Positions 12,403-24,137 of a stretch of 64,000 bases of DNA are shown in pieces. Positions within the stretch are counted from its first letter, which is position 1, and each line of letters starts with the position of its first letter. The translations under genes and the position numbers were made by a program. Origin of the DNA: Desmodus rotundus (taxonomy: Eukaryota; Chordata; Mammalia; Chiroptera; Phyllostomidae); assembly GCF_022682495.2 (NCBI RefSeq), contig NC_071398.1, positions 10,298,934 through 10,362,933 on the forward strand, written 5' to 3'. The notes beneath the pieces are model-generated. The model had not been told where the DNA came from, did no database searches, and saw only the letters and a list, made by a program, of their open reading frames with translations.

Positions 12403-12865
12403 TTATCCATATTTTATAAATAAGAAAACCATCCAACCTACCTTTGTGATTGTTGGGGGCTGCATGAAATGTTTGTTAAACTAAATCTATAAAACTATGG
12501 GACTGTTCTGTAACTAGCTCTAGGATGTGTTCTAGGCATGTACAGGTAAGGAAGAATGGAACCCTGCACTTGAAGTTGGTGAAGCCAGTATCATATCCCT
12601 CAACCTCAATTTTCCCATATGAAAAAGATACTGAATTGTTCCAGAAAGAAGTAGTGAGCATTAAGAAGACAATATATTACAAAATACCTGTCACATACTT
12701 GGTGCTTCATTGATGCTAATTTCCTCTGCTTCTTAAATATTAATATTAACATAAATATTAATGTAATTTTTGCTTTATATGTAGTTTTTAATTTTTTTCC
12801 ACTTTATATCCATGCACACTTCAAAATGTAGCATGTTTATGATTTTAGTTTTGAATTTCAAAACA
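12403..12865. other. Unassigned AT-rich DNA
   Basis: No gene or repeat recognised; AT-rich around 12720-12860. Confidence 0.5.
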
Positions 12866-12869
12866 CATT

Positions 12870-13125
12870 GCCCAGTCTGATGGTATTCAATTGTATCCCA
12901 CTGCCTACAGGTTTAAGTTCAAAGTGTTTATATTGGCATTTACGGTACATTATATCTAACCCTCAGGTAAATTTTACACCTAATTTACTACATTTTTTTC
13001 TGACCAGAAAGCCTAAGATTCTTATTATTCCTCAGCACTTCCTATACATCTTCATAATACATGAATTCTCTAATGCCCTGTCATCCATCTGAAATACTTC
13101 CTTTTGGTGGAATGTGAAGCATACA
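12870..13125 (+). repeat. L2 LINE fragment, plus strand
   Basis: The order of ctgcctacaggtttaagttc, a cagaaagcctaagattctta stretch and aattctctaatgccctgtca is reminiscent of the 3' part of L2 or a related old LINE. Similarity is weak and the family call is tentative. The 74-codon frame at 12868-13092 lies wholly within it. Confidence 0.45.
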
Positions 13126-14023
13126 TTATGTGATCATATTTAACACTGAGCAAGGCAACTATTGTTTCTTTCTCAGGCTTTGGGAAACTCAGATAATTAA
13201 ACGAGAACTTATATTATAATGCCATGAGGCCAGGAGAGGGGAAGCACAGCATCGAGGGGGTCAAAATAGGGCATCTGATCAAGGCTTTGTGGAGAGGCTA
13301 TTTGATTTCTGATCTCCATGGAAAACAGATGGAAAAGCAACAATGATCTATGCAAAGAGTGCAATCAGCATAAAGTCTTGTACACGAAGAGACTTGACTT
13401 TTTTTTAATTGAAAGAAATTTATTCTGAGTAGAACATAGGGACTGGGGAGGCGGGGAGTGGAATACTCATGAGTGATGAGTGTGTATCACATGGTGTTGA
13501 GTTGGCTCCAACTCCTGTGACCCTATGAATGAGTGACACCCACGGTCTGGTCTCCTGTTGTCAACCAGCCCTGCCCAGCTCCTGTAGACTCATTTCTGTG
13601 GCTTATTCAGCTCAGCCCACCTCACATTTGCTCTTCCTCTCTTCCTGCTGCCTTCTGTCTCCCCTGTATTAATGTCTTTCCCAAAGAACCCTACTTTCTC
13701 ATAAATGCTCAAAGTAGGGCAGCTTTTGTTTTGTCATTTTTGCCTCCAGAGATGGTTCAGGCCTAATTTGCTCTGGGACCCACTTGTTCATCTTTCTAAT
13801 GGTCCAAGGAATCCATAGAGCTCTCCTCCGAGACTGTATGCGCAATGAATCATTTTCTTTTTTCCTATCAGCTCCCTTCACCATCCAACTTTCACATCTG
13901 TGCTTAATGATCGGGACACGAGGGTCTGGATGATCTTAGCCTTGGTCTCCATTGACACCTCTTTGTTCTTGGTGGTCTTTCCTAGTTCTTCCCTTGCTGC
14001 CCTTCTGAGTCTCAGCCTTCTCT

Positions 14024-14209
14024 TCATTTCTTAGCTGCTTTCTTCATTTGAATTGATACTGACCCAAAGTAATCAAAATGTTTGACAACGTTGATGCCTT
14101 CATTATCTATGTTTAAGATGCGTATTTCTTCTGCAGTCGTGAGTTTGGTCTTCTTGACTTTTAAACGCAGTCCTGCTTCTGCTTTGGCACTTTCTTTTTT
14201 CACTTCCAT
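14024..14209 (-). pseudogene. RTE ORF2 fragment, region after the reverse-transcriptase core
   Basis: A 61-codon open stretch reads with lysine-rich text (LRLKVKKTKLTTAEEIRIL) followed by HFDYFGS. In RTE LINEs the corresponding segment is an AGLKLN-KKTK block followed by FxYLGS. It is one open fragment of the decayed ORF2 and has no function on its own. Confidence 0.7.
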
Positions 14210-14705
14210 CAGAAGTCCCTTTGGAGCTTTGCTGGGCTCTGCCAGTAAGATGGTGTCCTCTGCGTACCTTAAATTACTGATATTTTTCTATGTTTCCCTT
14301 CTTCCTCTGAGTTTAACACAGTTTTTAAATATACACAATTTCTGTGTATGCATTAAATAAACAGGGAGATAGAATGCACCCTGGTCTGGTACCACCTTTG
14401 CCTATAGGAAATGATTTCTCTCTCCAGAGTCTGTCCGGACAGTGGCCTCCTGTCCCCACTGCAAGTTACAAATCCAGATAATCAAGTGCAGAGGGACACT
14501 CTTTTGTTTTTTTTAGAGAAACCCAGAGCTTTTTGTATTCCACACACTCAAAGACTTTACTGTAGTCTATAAAACAGAGATGGACCTCCTTCTGAAATTC
14601 TTTGGAGCACTCCAGTATCCAAAAGTGTTCTCAATTAGAGCTTGAGTGTGTCTTCCTTTTCTGAATCCAGCTTGAACCTCCAGGATTTCTTGCTCCATAG
14701 AAGGG

Positions 14706-14930
14706 GAAAAGGTAGAGGGAATAAGCATAATGCTTCTTATTCAAAATAGACAGGGGGAGGTGAATAGTATAGGAAATGGAGAAGCCAAAGAACTTATATG
14801 TACGACCCATGGACGTGAACTAAGTGGGGGAATGCTGGTAGGAGGGGGGTGGAGGGGAATAAAGGGGAGAAAAAAATGGGAAAACTGCAACAGCATAATC
14901 AATTAAATATACTTTAAAAAAAGAAAAAAA
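14706..14930 (+). mobile_element. HAL1/L1 3' UTR, truncated insertion nested in the RTE LINE
   Basis: The segment contains aaaatagacagggggaggtg, ggagaagccaaagaacttat, gacccatggacgtgaactaa and ends in acagcataatcaattaaata plus an A-rich tail. This is the same 3' UTR as in the HAL1 copies at 6.5, 26.5 and 53.7 kb. It is severely 5'-truncated and splits the RTE sequence, so it inserted after the RTE. Confidence 0.8.
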
Positions 14931-15363
14931 GGAGGCTTTGTTGCATCATCTTAAGCGTCACTTCACTTGCACGGGAAATCAGGGCAACGATCCTGTAGTT
15001 ACTGCCCTTCTTGGCATCTCCCATCTTGAAAACTGGGATGTATCTAGGATGTGTCCAGTCTGTAGTCCATTGTTCTGTTTTCCACACTGGTTGGAATATT
15101 CTTGTTAGGATTTCGACAGATTCAGTCTGTGTGGCTTGAAATAATCCTGTCAGTCCCCCGTTTACCCCTGGTGATTTATTTCTTCCCAGCGTGTTCAGGG
15201 AAGATATCATTTCACTTTCTAGAATTGATGGTTCTTCCTCATAGGGCTCTTCCTCAAGGTTTTCTGTCTGCCTGTGGTCTCTTCCGGGTAGATTTTCAGT
15301 GCAGTGTTTCCGCCTTCCCTTCATGTTTTCCTTGGCGAGATGATGTGCTTTCTTGATGATCAT
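14914..15363 (-). pseudogene. RTE reverse-transcriptase domain remnant
   Basis: A 149-codon open stretch; its last residues run into the nested tail at 14930. Visible RTE signatures are EEPSILESE (residues 44-52), SLNTLGRNKSPGVNG (55-69), LFQATQTESVEILTRI (74-89), TDWTHPRYIPVFKMGDAKKG (100-119) and NYRIVALIS (121-129). In active RTE proteins these precede the YADD catalytic box, which lies in the decayed part further downstream. The FFFF end is read through the poly-A of the nested element. Confidence 0.85.
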
Positions 15364-15857
15364 TTGGCATTTCTAGTCTTTGTTTGAACTTCCCTTTTAT
15401 TCCTTGACTCTGCTGGTAGAGATCTCTCATTTTTTTTTCTTTTTTATCCTTCCCTTCTATCTCCTTACATTGACTCTATAACAGTTCTTTTATCTCTACA
15501 TGATAGTCACTGAAAAACCCCATCCAGGATCCTCATCCTACTTTTGCCTCTGTCTTGTCTTTAACACTTTGTACTGCTTCTTCTGTTATCCACCGTGGTT
15601 TCTCTTTCCTGTCCCACATTATCTCAAAAGCAAATAAACCACTAAACTGTAAAAAGCATGGGGAGTCAAATTAAAGTTTACTACACTGTATTCTAGATCA
15701 CTGAGAAGCTTCTTTTTCTATAATGAGTGTATAACTTAGCCAGCATCCTTCTTATTGAAGCAATAGCCATATTTTAGTCTTTTCCTTAATATTCTGCTCT
15801 CTGTAACATACTGACTTCTACATTATTTACTATATGCTGTTATAGTATTCATGAATG

Positions 15858-16414
15858 CCACAGATACTTTTTTTAATTTAATTTTTATTGTTATTCAATT
15901 ACAGTTGTATGCCTTTTCTCCCCGTCCCTCCACCCCACCCCAGCCGAACCCACCTCCCTCCCCCATCTCCACCCTCCCCCTTGGTTTTGTCCATGTGTCC
16001 TTTATAGTAGTTCCTGTAATCCCCTCTTCCCACTGTCCCCCTCACCCCCGCTATTGCTAGATTGTTCTTAACTTCAATGTCTCTGGTTATATTTTGTTTG
16101 CTTTTTTCTTCTATTGATTATGTTCCAGTTAAAGGTGAGATCATATGGTATTTGTCCCTCACCGCCTGGCTTATTTCACTTAGCATAATGCTCTCCAGTT
16201 TCATCCATGCTGTTGCAAAGGGTATAAGCTCCTTCTTTCTCTCTGCTGCATAGAATTCCATTGTGTAAATATACCATAGTTTTTGGATCCACTCGTTTGC
16301 TGATGGGCACTTAGATTGCTTCCAGTACTTGGCTATTGTCAATTGTGCTGCTGTGAACATTGGGGTGCACAGGTTCTTTTGGATTGGTGTTTCAGGGTCC
16401 ACAGATACTTTTTT
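15858..16414 (-). mobile_element. 5'-truncated L1 with target-site duplications, minus strand
   Basis: The element (about 15875-16398) is the C-terminal end of L1 ORF2 plus a C-rich (on +) 3' UTR and A-rich tail. It is flanked by ccacagatactttttt at 15858-15873 and 16399-16414, a clear 16-bp target-site duplication. The 3' tail ends in tgtaattgaataacaataa on the minus strand, which differs from the tgtaatagcataatcaataa tail of the HAL1 copies. Truncation within ORF2 is the normal outcome of aborted reverse transcription. Confidence 0.92.
16118..16398 (-). pseudogene. C-terminal fragment of L1 ORF2
   Basis: About 93 codons of open frame end at the natural ORF2 stop. Recognisable C-terminal L1 text includes AAQLTIAKYWKQSKCPS, WIQKLWYIYTMEFYAA and WMKLESIMLSEISQ. 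It lacks endonuclease and reverse-transcriptase domains. The open frame extends eight codons upstream into the flanking target-site DNA (to 16423). Confidence 0.9.
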
Positions 16415-16419
16415 AAAAA

Positions 16420-17735
16420 ACACATAATCAACTTAATTTCCTTTAAGTCTATCACTTGGTGATCATTCTTCAAAGACTTAGGTTCGAAAATCCCCAAATG
16501 AGCACATTCTCTGCAACAAGTAAGAATGCTCTTTTAAAAACTGGATGAGTGGACACATTGAATGGGATAAATATATTTGTCTGTTTTCTCATTGAAGAAA
16601 GGCCGGTAAAGAGCTAAAACTCTTAAACACTGAGAGGGACAACTTGAGCCTCCACTGCTCACCTTTCAATTAAAATTCCTATTTGATAAATGAAAACACA
16701 CTATCTGGTTTGCAACCAATAGAAATCAATAAATCTCTGTGATATGGAGACCAGCGAGTCAACGCTGTGGAAACGGTGTTTGCATAAGTAGGTTAATATC
16801 TAAATAGGGCCTCAATAATTTTTCAAATGGGAGGATAAGCCTAAACAAACACAAAATAGATAAAAGATAATAAAAGATAATTTCACTTTCCTCAGAGAAA
16901 AGGAAAAGTGCTAAACCAAATTAAAAAGAAGGATATGATGGAGGGTTTGCGTTAGAATTAATAAAAGGAAAACACCAATATCCAAAGTTGTATATGCTGT
17001 CATAAACTTTATATCTGTGGTACTTAGATTTTATTTGCTCTCCATGCCTGCTTTCTTCCTGAGATATTTTCCCCAAGTTCAGTTATATTGGAAAGTAAGA
17101 TTATATTGCTATTGAGTTCATTTTCCTAGTATATAATACCAAACTGGGTTGCAATATCTGACAGATTTATGACTATTTGCTGAGACATATTTTATAAAAT
17201 GGCAGAATAGAAGGCATTTTTTTTCAATCTGCTCTCTGCCGCCAACCTTCATAGAAAAAAATAGTTTTTAAGGAGGAATATATTACATTTTTTTCAAAGT
17301 CTTTTTTGGTCTTGTGGCAAAAGATATTTCTGAATAATATGTTGTAAAATAATCTATTTCAGATGAAACACACAATTCATTGTTTATCCTATAGAGAAAG
17401 ACTGCTTCCTGTCACTGCTAAATGTGTGAGTTCATGGGTATATAAAAATAGAATGCATTTGGCAATGAAAGTTACAGGCTGATTGATGGCACTCATTGTC
17501 AAACAATTGATAGCTGGTGAGGAATTATAGCGACCTTGTAGTAGAGCACAAATAATTCAGCAGCCCCTGAAATATGTAAAGCAGACCAGTTTCCTTCCTA
17601 GGGGTGCCTGGGTCACTTACACAGGGGCACGTATCTCTTTAATTTTTTTGGGAAGAAAATTGTAATCACCTCCAAGCAAGTAAGGGATTTGGTCATTTCA
17701 AGGCAGTTCCTTAGAAATGACTGTGTCTGCTGTGG
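16420..17735. other. Unassigned AT-rich non-coding DNA
   Basis: No gene or confident repeat is recognised. Poly-T rich near 17216-17296. Confidence 0.5.
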
Positions 17736-17739
17736 TCTC

Positions 17740-17930
17740 AGCCAGACTTCAGACCAAATGGGGAGTTTACCACTTACTAGCTGGAAGAGCTCAGACACAC
17801 TTTCATTTTCTCTTTGATAAGAAACACAAATGCATCTTTCATAGATTTGTTGCAAGGATTGGACATGATATCATGTTTGTGTGAGTGGATACCAAAACTC
17901 ATAGCATTGGAATATACTTCAGAGGTAGAA
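17740..17930 (+). repeat. MIR SINE, plus strand
   Basis: The stretch accacttactagctggaaga, then ttcattttctctttgataag and gttgcaaggattggacatga follows MIR core and 3' order. Diverged. The 80-codon minus frame at 17613-17855 overlaps it and is a shadow. Confidence 0.65.
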
Positions 17931-18879
17931 CCTATAGAACTTTGAGCCAAAAGGGAAGAAAAATCCAATGAGAAAGAGCCATATAGGATCATTCAAAGAC
18001 ATATATTTCTTCTGTTATTTGTTGGTGCTGTTAAGAACTTTTTACAAGTAGGAGTAAAGTGTATCTTTAACTGTTTTTTATACCTGTTTGCTTAACGGTG
18101 AATTTGGAGATGGAGTTTATGAATATGGGTCTATTACTCAGGAGACAAGCAAGCCAGGGATGGGGGGGCGGGGCAAACAGATGTGAGTCATCGGCTTCCA
18201 GATGGGACTGAAAACCATGGGAGTCTTTAAAATCATCCTGGGTAGGAGATGAGATGCCATGAGAGGTGACTTGAACTGATCATTTTGTGTTTGGAGATGC
18301 CAGGTCCTCCCTCGTGCTCAGGGACCTTGGCCAACCTCCTTCAGAAGCACTGTGCTCACCCAGGGAGGGCAGGTGAGCAGCCCCGCCAGGCCAAACCACG
18401 AGGAGGGAAGGAGAGTGACTCTCACCACGGTGACAGAAATCATTTTTAAAAGAAGCTTCATCTGGAAAGGCTGAGATTTGTTCTTACAAATCAGCTGCTT
18501 CTGAAATGCACTGAACAATGTAGTTTTTGAGTGTTCACTTTGGACAATGGGAAGCGAGTTTTGCATTGTCGAAAAACTCATCTCTGAGAGGATGCCGCTG
18601 AAGTAGACTGTGTCCTTGGAAAGCATGGATCGCTCCGAGTCTGGCAGTAGGGAGGGAAAAGCAAAGCCCAGGCTGGAATGCAGGGCAGAGCTTCCGGGGG
18701 CCTTTGGCCTGTGTGGCCTCTCAGAGTCACGTCATGAAGTTTAAAGAAAAGGATTTCAGTACTAGTCTTCTCTTCCATCTAATGAAAGGCTTTTGTTAAG
18801 CGTTTATGATAAGAACTCTGCCCGATTCTCAACATAGAGATGCTAGTAAGATTCTTTAAGAGCAAAAACAACAAGCCAG
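17931..18879. other. Unassigned non-coding DNA
   Basis: No family recognised. 18300-18780 is more GC-rich than its surroundings and contains a 102-codon minus frame (18318-18626) with no recognisable domain. A G-run lies at 18164-18175. Confidence 0.5.
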
Positions 18880-19290
18880 TCAGAGAAAGACAAGTAGCAT
18901 ATGATTTCACTCATATGTGAAATCTAATGAACACACTGAACTATCAAGCAAAATAGAGGCAGACCCGTAGACAGAAAGCAGGCTGACAGCTGTGGGGAGG
19001 GGGGTTGAGGGAGTGGAAGGATTAAGAAAAAAGGAAAAAAAGAGAGAAAAAAACTCATAGACACGGACAACAGTGTGGGGATTGCCAGGGGGAGAGGGAT
19101 GGGGGAGGTGGAGGACGGTATAACCCCTTAAATGGTGATGGAGGGAGACGTGACTTGGGGTGGTGGACACATAATGCAGCGTACAGATGATGTGTTTGTG
19201 GGATTGTGCACCTGACAGCTGTGTAATTTTGTTAACCAGTGTCGCCCCAATAAATTCAATAAAAAGGAAAGGAAGGACAGAAACAAAACC
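18880..19290 (+). mobile_element. L1 3' end, plus strand
   Basis: It opens with agtcagagaaagacaagtag and atatgatttcactcatatgt, the standard junction of L1 ORF2 end and 3' UTR. It continues through G-rich sequence, ggtgatggagggagacgtga and tgtgcacctgacagctgtgt to caataaattcaataaaaagg. It is a 5'-truncated older L1 copy. The 153-codon minus frame at 18907-19368 is its antisense shadow. Confidence 0.85.
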
Positions 19291-19864
19291 TAAGACTATG
19301 TAAGATAAACTCGAGCAGTTCCAACGAACATACAATTGTAGCTTTTTAAAGAATGTCACACAATCCATCTAAATGCATCTCAGCACAAGGCGGCACGGTA
19401 AGATCTCTGGGATTTCTGTCATTCTCCGATGCCCCCTTGTTTAGAAAATGGTGTGTGCAATGTATGTTTTTAATAAAACTCAATGAAATTCAACACATAC
19501 TTTGGCAGCGATGCTACCACCAAGGAAATTGAAATGTAAAAGGAATTTTGCCGTAAAAATATTTGTGAAGAAATAAGTCCAACTGACATGTCAAAAGTAC
19601 TCTTCAAAGAAAATAGTTTACATGATTAGTTTTTTTTCTTTTTCTACATAGTTTGCTATCTCTTTCATGGATAAAATAATATTTCTACAGTGAGTTGTTT
19701 TCCAAGAATCTTTTCAAAGCCTTTGCTCCTACAAGAACACAGTATAGGCAATGACTGTTTAATACAGGCTGGCAAGTCTTCTTTTTTGCTTTATCGTAGT
19801 CAGAAATACTTTGTCTTGCTCAAAGAGTAGTACTGGAGCTCAAACTCGTGTGGTAATAAATACA

Positions 19865-20045
19865 GCAATTATAATGGTAGCTAACATGTGTCGAGTACTC
19901 AGATGTCCCTGGACCTTTTATGTTGTATGTGCAGTGTCTTCTTGGTCGGTTGTTGCAGGGGTGAGCTGGGATTTGGTTCCTATCCCTGTTTTATAAAGGA
20001 ATAAATATAGAGGCTAAGAGTGAATAGATGACTTTCCCATAAACT
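19865..20045 (-). repeat. MIR SINE, minus strand
   Basis: Reverse-complement MIR order: agctaacatgtgtcgagtac, then the core ctgttttataaaggaataaa and a ggctaagagtgaatagatga piece. Diverged; ends approximate. Confidence 0.55.
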
Positions 20046-20317
20046 TCGGGCTTGTAAATGATTTTCTCCACTCAAAATATTTTTTCCATAATATTATAGC
20101 AACTCTCACTTGGAAATTAACTTATTTGACTAATTTTAATTTTAGCAGAAGATTTTTAAAATAACATGTACCTTCTTTTGGCTGCATAATCTGAAAGGCC
20201 AATACTCACTGGAATACTTTTATTTCAATGAACTATTTTTCAAATATTTTCTATTGTGCTAGATATTATTTTCATAGTCAGCAGTTGACACAGAATGAGT
20301 AAGTGTTCCCCAGGAAT

Positions 20318-20480
20318 CTGGGAAACTTAACATCCTTGAACTACCATTTTCTCATCTATAAAATGGAAGTGAGAATAGAAGTCATCTCGTAGAGCTGTAA
20401 TTGGGATTGAGTTGACAAAATAATGTCCCTGCTATGGTGCTAGGGACATTGCATGTGCCCGATAACGTTAGCTTCATTAT
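20318..20480 (+). repeat. MIR SINE, plus strand
   Basis: The core ccattttctcatctataaaa, tggaagtgagaatagaagtc and the 3' part with ggtgctagggacattgcat follow MIR. A second weak minus-oriented MIR-like patch lies at 20510-20680 and is not called separately. Confidence 0.7.
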
Positions 20481-20699
20481 TTTTTCATGTGGTAGGAGAT
20501 AAAAGACAGAACAGTTAGGTAGCTTAATTAATATCAACCAATTAATTGGTTACATGGCCACAGATTGTCTGATGAGTGTTTAATGTATGTTATCATAGCT
20601 CACGCTCACAGCAACCAATTCAGGTAGAAATGCAGTGCTGTGTGATGGGCAGCTGTTGAAATCCAGTGAGGTGAAGCCCAAATCTGATGACTGATGCGT

Positions 20700-21530
20700 G
20701 CCAAAGTGAGTATGGATTTCGTCTCCCCAAGCATGTCAGTTAGGATGCTTTCTGCAATAGACAACCCAAATCAGTGGGCTTAAACTGGAAGGAAATGTAT
20801 CCATAGACATCATTGTAATTCTGGACATAGGCGAGCTTTCACGGCTCACCTGATCCAGGTGCTCTGACTCCATCTATCTGCACATGATTTGTCTCAGTTT
20901 TCTTCCTGATGTCAGCACTGTGCTTCGTCAGGAAGTGTGCAACTACCGTGGTTGAAGGCTTTCTACCTGGATGGGACAACACGTGGGGGGAACATGCCTC
21001 TCGTAGCCTTTCAAGCAATGCTCACTTAAGGTAGACTTGCTGGCCCTTGCCCATTCCTGCACCATGCCTGTATCCTAGAAAAGAGAATACGTTGATGAAC
21101 TATAAGCTTTGACTGAACCTTAAGAAGAAATCCCTGCTCAACATGCACGCACCCATAGCAAGAAATAAACAGACAAAAATTATGAGATATCAATGTTTCC
21201 TTTCAAGAAGAGGTGTTGGTGGAAGAGAGTACAGGAGAGAATAAGTGACAATGGAAAACATATATAATAAAAACAAAAAAGATGAATTTAAAATAAACAA
21301 GAAGCAACCAAACTCGTTTACCAAGTGGGTTTGCGGGAGGACTACTTCAGGCAGTGAAAGCTGCACTTGTCCTTGTGGCAGAGTGTCTCAGGTGTGCCTT
21401 TACAGGTGCAGGGTCTCTATCCCAACCTAGTTTGTACAAGATACCTGTTGGTTTACATGTGCAATCGACCTTTTCTTCAGAGAAAAAAAATGCTGCTTAG
21501 CAACTGTACATTATTATCAGGGATCGGAAG
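20700..21530. other. Unassigned DNA, possibly an old transposon at 20735-21000
   Basis: 20735-21000 (starting gtcagttaggatgctttctg, then agtgggcttaaactggaagg) has the texture of an old interspersed repeat, but I cannot name the family. The rest is unassigned. Confidence 0.4.
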
Positions 21531-21537
21531 TAGAACT

Positions 21538-21790
21538 CAGAGGTAAAGAGGGAAGGCTCTGGAGTTCCTTGGGCTGGAATTCAATCTACACTCCATCACA
21601 CAGAGGCTGCATGGGCTTGTACACATTCCGAAAGTCCTGGATGCTGTCTGAAAAAAAGAATGAAAAACAAGCAAGTGAAACAAACAAACAAACAAAGTCA
21701 GGTTTGCCGTGAGGATACTATGACATGATACACAGAAAGAAATTCATTCCAGTGTCTGGCCCGGAACATGCAGTCCATAGATATTTTCGT
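21538..21790 (+). repeat. MIR SINE, plus strand, with an internal AAAC microsatellite
   Basis: Starts with ggtaaagagggaaggctctg and ctggaattcaatctacactc (tRNA-like part), and ends with gtgtctggcccggaacatgc. An (AAAC)n run at about 21673-21696 interrupts the core. Confidence 0.6.
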
Positions 21791-23055
21791 TATTCGTGTT
21801 AATAATATTACTACCGAAGTGCAATTTTTGTCATCAAAGAGTTTACTGTCCCACAGGAGAAAGAGATGGCAGTAACAAATAAAATGCATTACAAGGATAT
21901 TGCAAGTATTAAAAGGTGTAATTTTGCAGTATTTTCTCCTCGAGGGATCAAATACTTCACAGAGGCGATGAAAATAAGTTGCGCAAGGATCTATCCGAGG
22001 TCCCCCTTTCGGAGAGAGCAGCGTGCGGTAAGCCTCGGGACACGGGGAAACGAGACGATTAAGTTAGACAACGTGTAGCAAGGATGAGAACAGCGACTTC
22101 CCTAGCAAGTCTGCTCCGTCTTAAGCAAAGCAAAGATGTTCTGGTGCAGGCCCAGCCTGAGGAAGGAAAGGTGACAGAGAAAACAGGTTTTCTCCTTATA
22201 ATGTGTCAGGGAACTTGGAGTAAATTAAAGCCTTGTAGGAAGGCAACAGAGAGGCTTGACAGCTATTTTGACAGAGCGCAAATAGAGCCAGGAGCCCATT
22301 CCTTTAATTCACAGGGAAACCAGACTGATCAGCTTCGCAGCCATTGAGGAGATGTAGCTCTGTGGCCAGATTGATGACACGGTCCCAGGTGACATCTTAG
22401 AGCAACGACAGGCTTTCAGTCCTGGGCAGACTTCCAAATGACACCCATGTCATCTTCACATACAATAAATTCCTCTGGTTCTTGCCAGGTCCATATAGCA
22501 CACAGTAGGCGTATGTATTTACTAAATTCATATTTATATATTTATCAAAATTATTTACTGAATTCATATTTAGTAACTTATTTATTAATGATAATGTAAG
22601 ATGGGTTATGTAGGGATTTGAAGAACAGGCTATGATGTGTTTGATGCAGTACCATATTTCCTAGGCAAATTTGTATACTGTCTGCAAATTATCTGGCTTG
22701 CATTCCATCTTTCTTTCCCGCCCATTTTGTGAGGAATAGAATAGACAAAGATCTGGGAGATTTAATCTAAAGGGACAGGCAGCTAGGGCCAGAAATGGAG
22801 ATGGAATTCGAGTAATATAAAGATGAATAACATCAAGTAATCTATATCCTTGCGTAAAGTTAGTGAGGAAGCTGACACTGTGCTTGGAAATTTTAAAATA
22901 CAGCCAGCGCAAGCACAAAAAGATAGCTATTGACAAGCAGTTGAGGCCCTGGCTGATTGCCCATCCACCCCATTAATATTCCAGGAGAGCAGCATCCATT
23001 CAAAATGGTGAAGATTCATTGAGAAAACAGGAGTGTTCACGATGTGAATACGCCA
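21791..23055. other. Unassigned non-coding DNA
   Basis: No gene or repeat family recognised. Two adjoining frames of 70 and 87 codons (21866-22078, 22084-22347) have no recognisable motif. 22500-22600 contains short AT repeats (attcatatttatatattta and attcatatttagtaactta). Confidence 0.5.
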
Positions 23056-23059
23056 CTGC

Positions 23060-23600
23060 CATCCCCTGTTTAAAATATCTAGTAACACCTGTGGCCTTCA
23101 GGATAAACATCTATGTTTCGTAGCAAGACATCCGTCTCTTCAACTTTTCTTCTCTTTCTTCTTAGGAATATCCCCGCCAGGCCCACCCTACACACAGTAT
23201 TCTGTGCTCCAGTCATGCAGAATTCTTTACAATCCCCCCGAAGAATCGTGTGATTTCCCACTTCCTTATTCTTGAATATGCTACCTTACCTGGCGTATTG
23301 ATTCTCCTCCTCACCTGCTTATTTGTTGAGATCTCTCAGAATCATCCTTCCTAACTTCTTTCTGACATCAGTGCTAACATGTCTTCTCACGCCAAGGTGG
23401 ATGAGATATCTGCTTCTCGTTCACATTCACTCATTGATTGCCTGACTCATTGATTCTTTACAAGTCACTGCCAATGCCCAGCTGGACGAGCCTTTAGCAG
23501 CTGAGATATTTTCTGACAGCCTTGTGTCCTCTGCTTTACTTCCTACACCACTTGTCATTTATTGTTTTAAGTGTCTGTTGGCACTGGAGAAAGACCATTC
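23060..23600 (+). repeat. L2 LINE 3' region, plus strand
   Basis: The texture and order (atctagtaacacctgtggcc, caggataaacatctatgttt, then ctcctcctcacctgcttatt and cacttgtcatttattgtttt) follow the 3' third of L2. Highly diverged, without open frames of interest. Confidence 0.55.
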
Positions 23601-23611
23601 ACTGAGAATTC

Positions 23612-24010
23612 TTTTTTTGTAATACTTTATTAATTTTATTTTTAAATTATAGTTGGCAGTCGGTATTATTTTGTATTAGTTTCAGGTGTCCAGCACAGTA
23701 GCTGGACAATCATATACTTTACAGAGTGTCCACCTACATATTTCAAGTACCCTCCTGGCCCCATACGTAGTTATGGCAATGATATTAACTATATTCTCTA
23801 TGTTGTAATTTACATCAGTGACTATTCTGTAACTACCAATCTGTACTTCTTAATCCCTTCACCTTTTTCACTCAGCTCCCCAAGCCCCTCCCCTCTGTCC
23901 ACCATCAATCCTCTGAATCTATGCATCTGTTTCTACTTTGTTTGTTCATTTATTTTAGATTCCACCTATTAAGTGAAGTCACATGGTACTTGTCTTTCCC
24001 TGTCTGGATT
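23612..24010 (-). mobile_element. Old L1 3' UTR, minus strand
   Basis: From a T-rich tail at 23612, through aaattatagttggcagtcgg, agtttcaggtgtccagcaca and actaccaatctgtacttctt to agattccacctattaagtga. This is the reverse complement of an L1 3' UTR of an older (L1MA-like) subfamily. It is 5'-truncated. Confidence 0.85.
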
Positions 24011-24137
24011 CTTGAGAATGGGAGGGAGCCTTGTGTTATTCATTTGGGAGCTTATAATGCCCTATGCCTGGATGATAGTAGCAACCATAACAATTTGTTG
24101 AGAAAATAAGTGTATGAGTTAATACATGGAAATAGAC

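Larger units (their letters stand above)
13430..15620 (-). mobile_element. RTE-clade (BovB-like) LINE, minus strand, interrupted and degenerate
   Basis: Read on the minus strand this follows an RTE ORF2 from near the endonuclease/linker (about 15600) through reverse transcriptase to the post-RT region and 3' part (about 13450). The motif LGRNKSPGVNG and the YIPVFKMGDAKKGSNYR stretch, encoded around 15000-15200, are RTE reverse-transcriptase hallmarks. The decayed motif EESxKAGLxLxxKKTK is at about 14140-14200. A HAL1/L1 3' end is nested at 14706-14930. Frameshifts and stops make it inactive. RTE elements target-prime their own insertion and are separate from L1. It could be the RTE type known from bats and other mammals rather than ruminant BovB itself. 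Confidence 0.82.

Noticed and set aside
14082..14360. 92-codon plus-strand frame
   Set aside because: It is antisense to the RTE ORF2 remnant on the minus strand.
18907..19368. 153-codon minus-strand open frame
   Set aside because: It is antisense to an L1 3' UTR; its HHH and PSPP-rich text comes from the G-rich 3' UTR.
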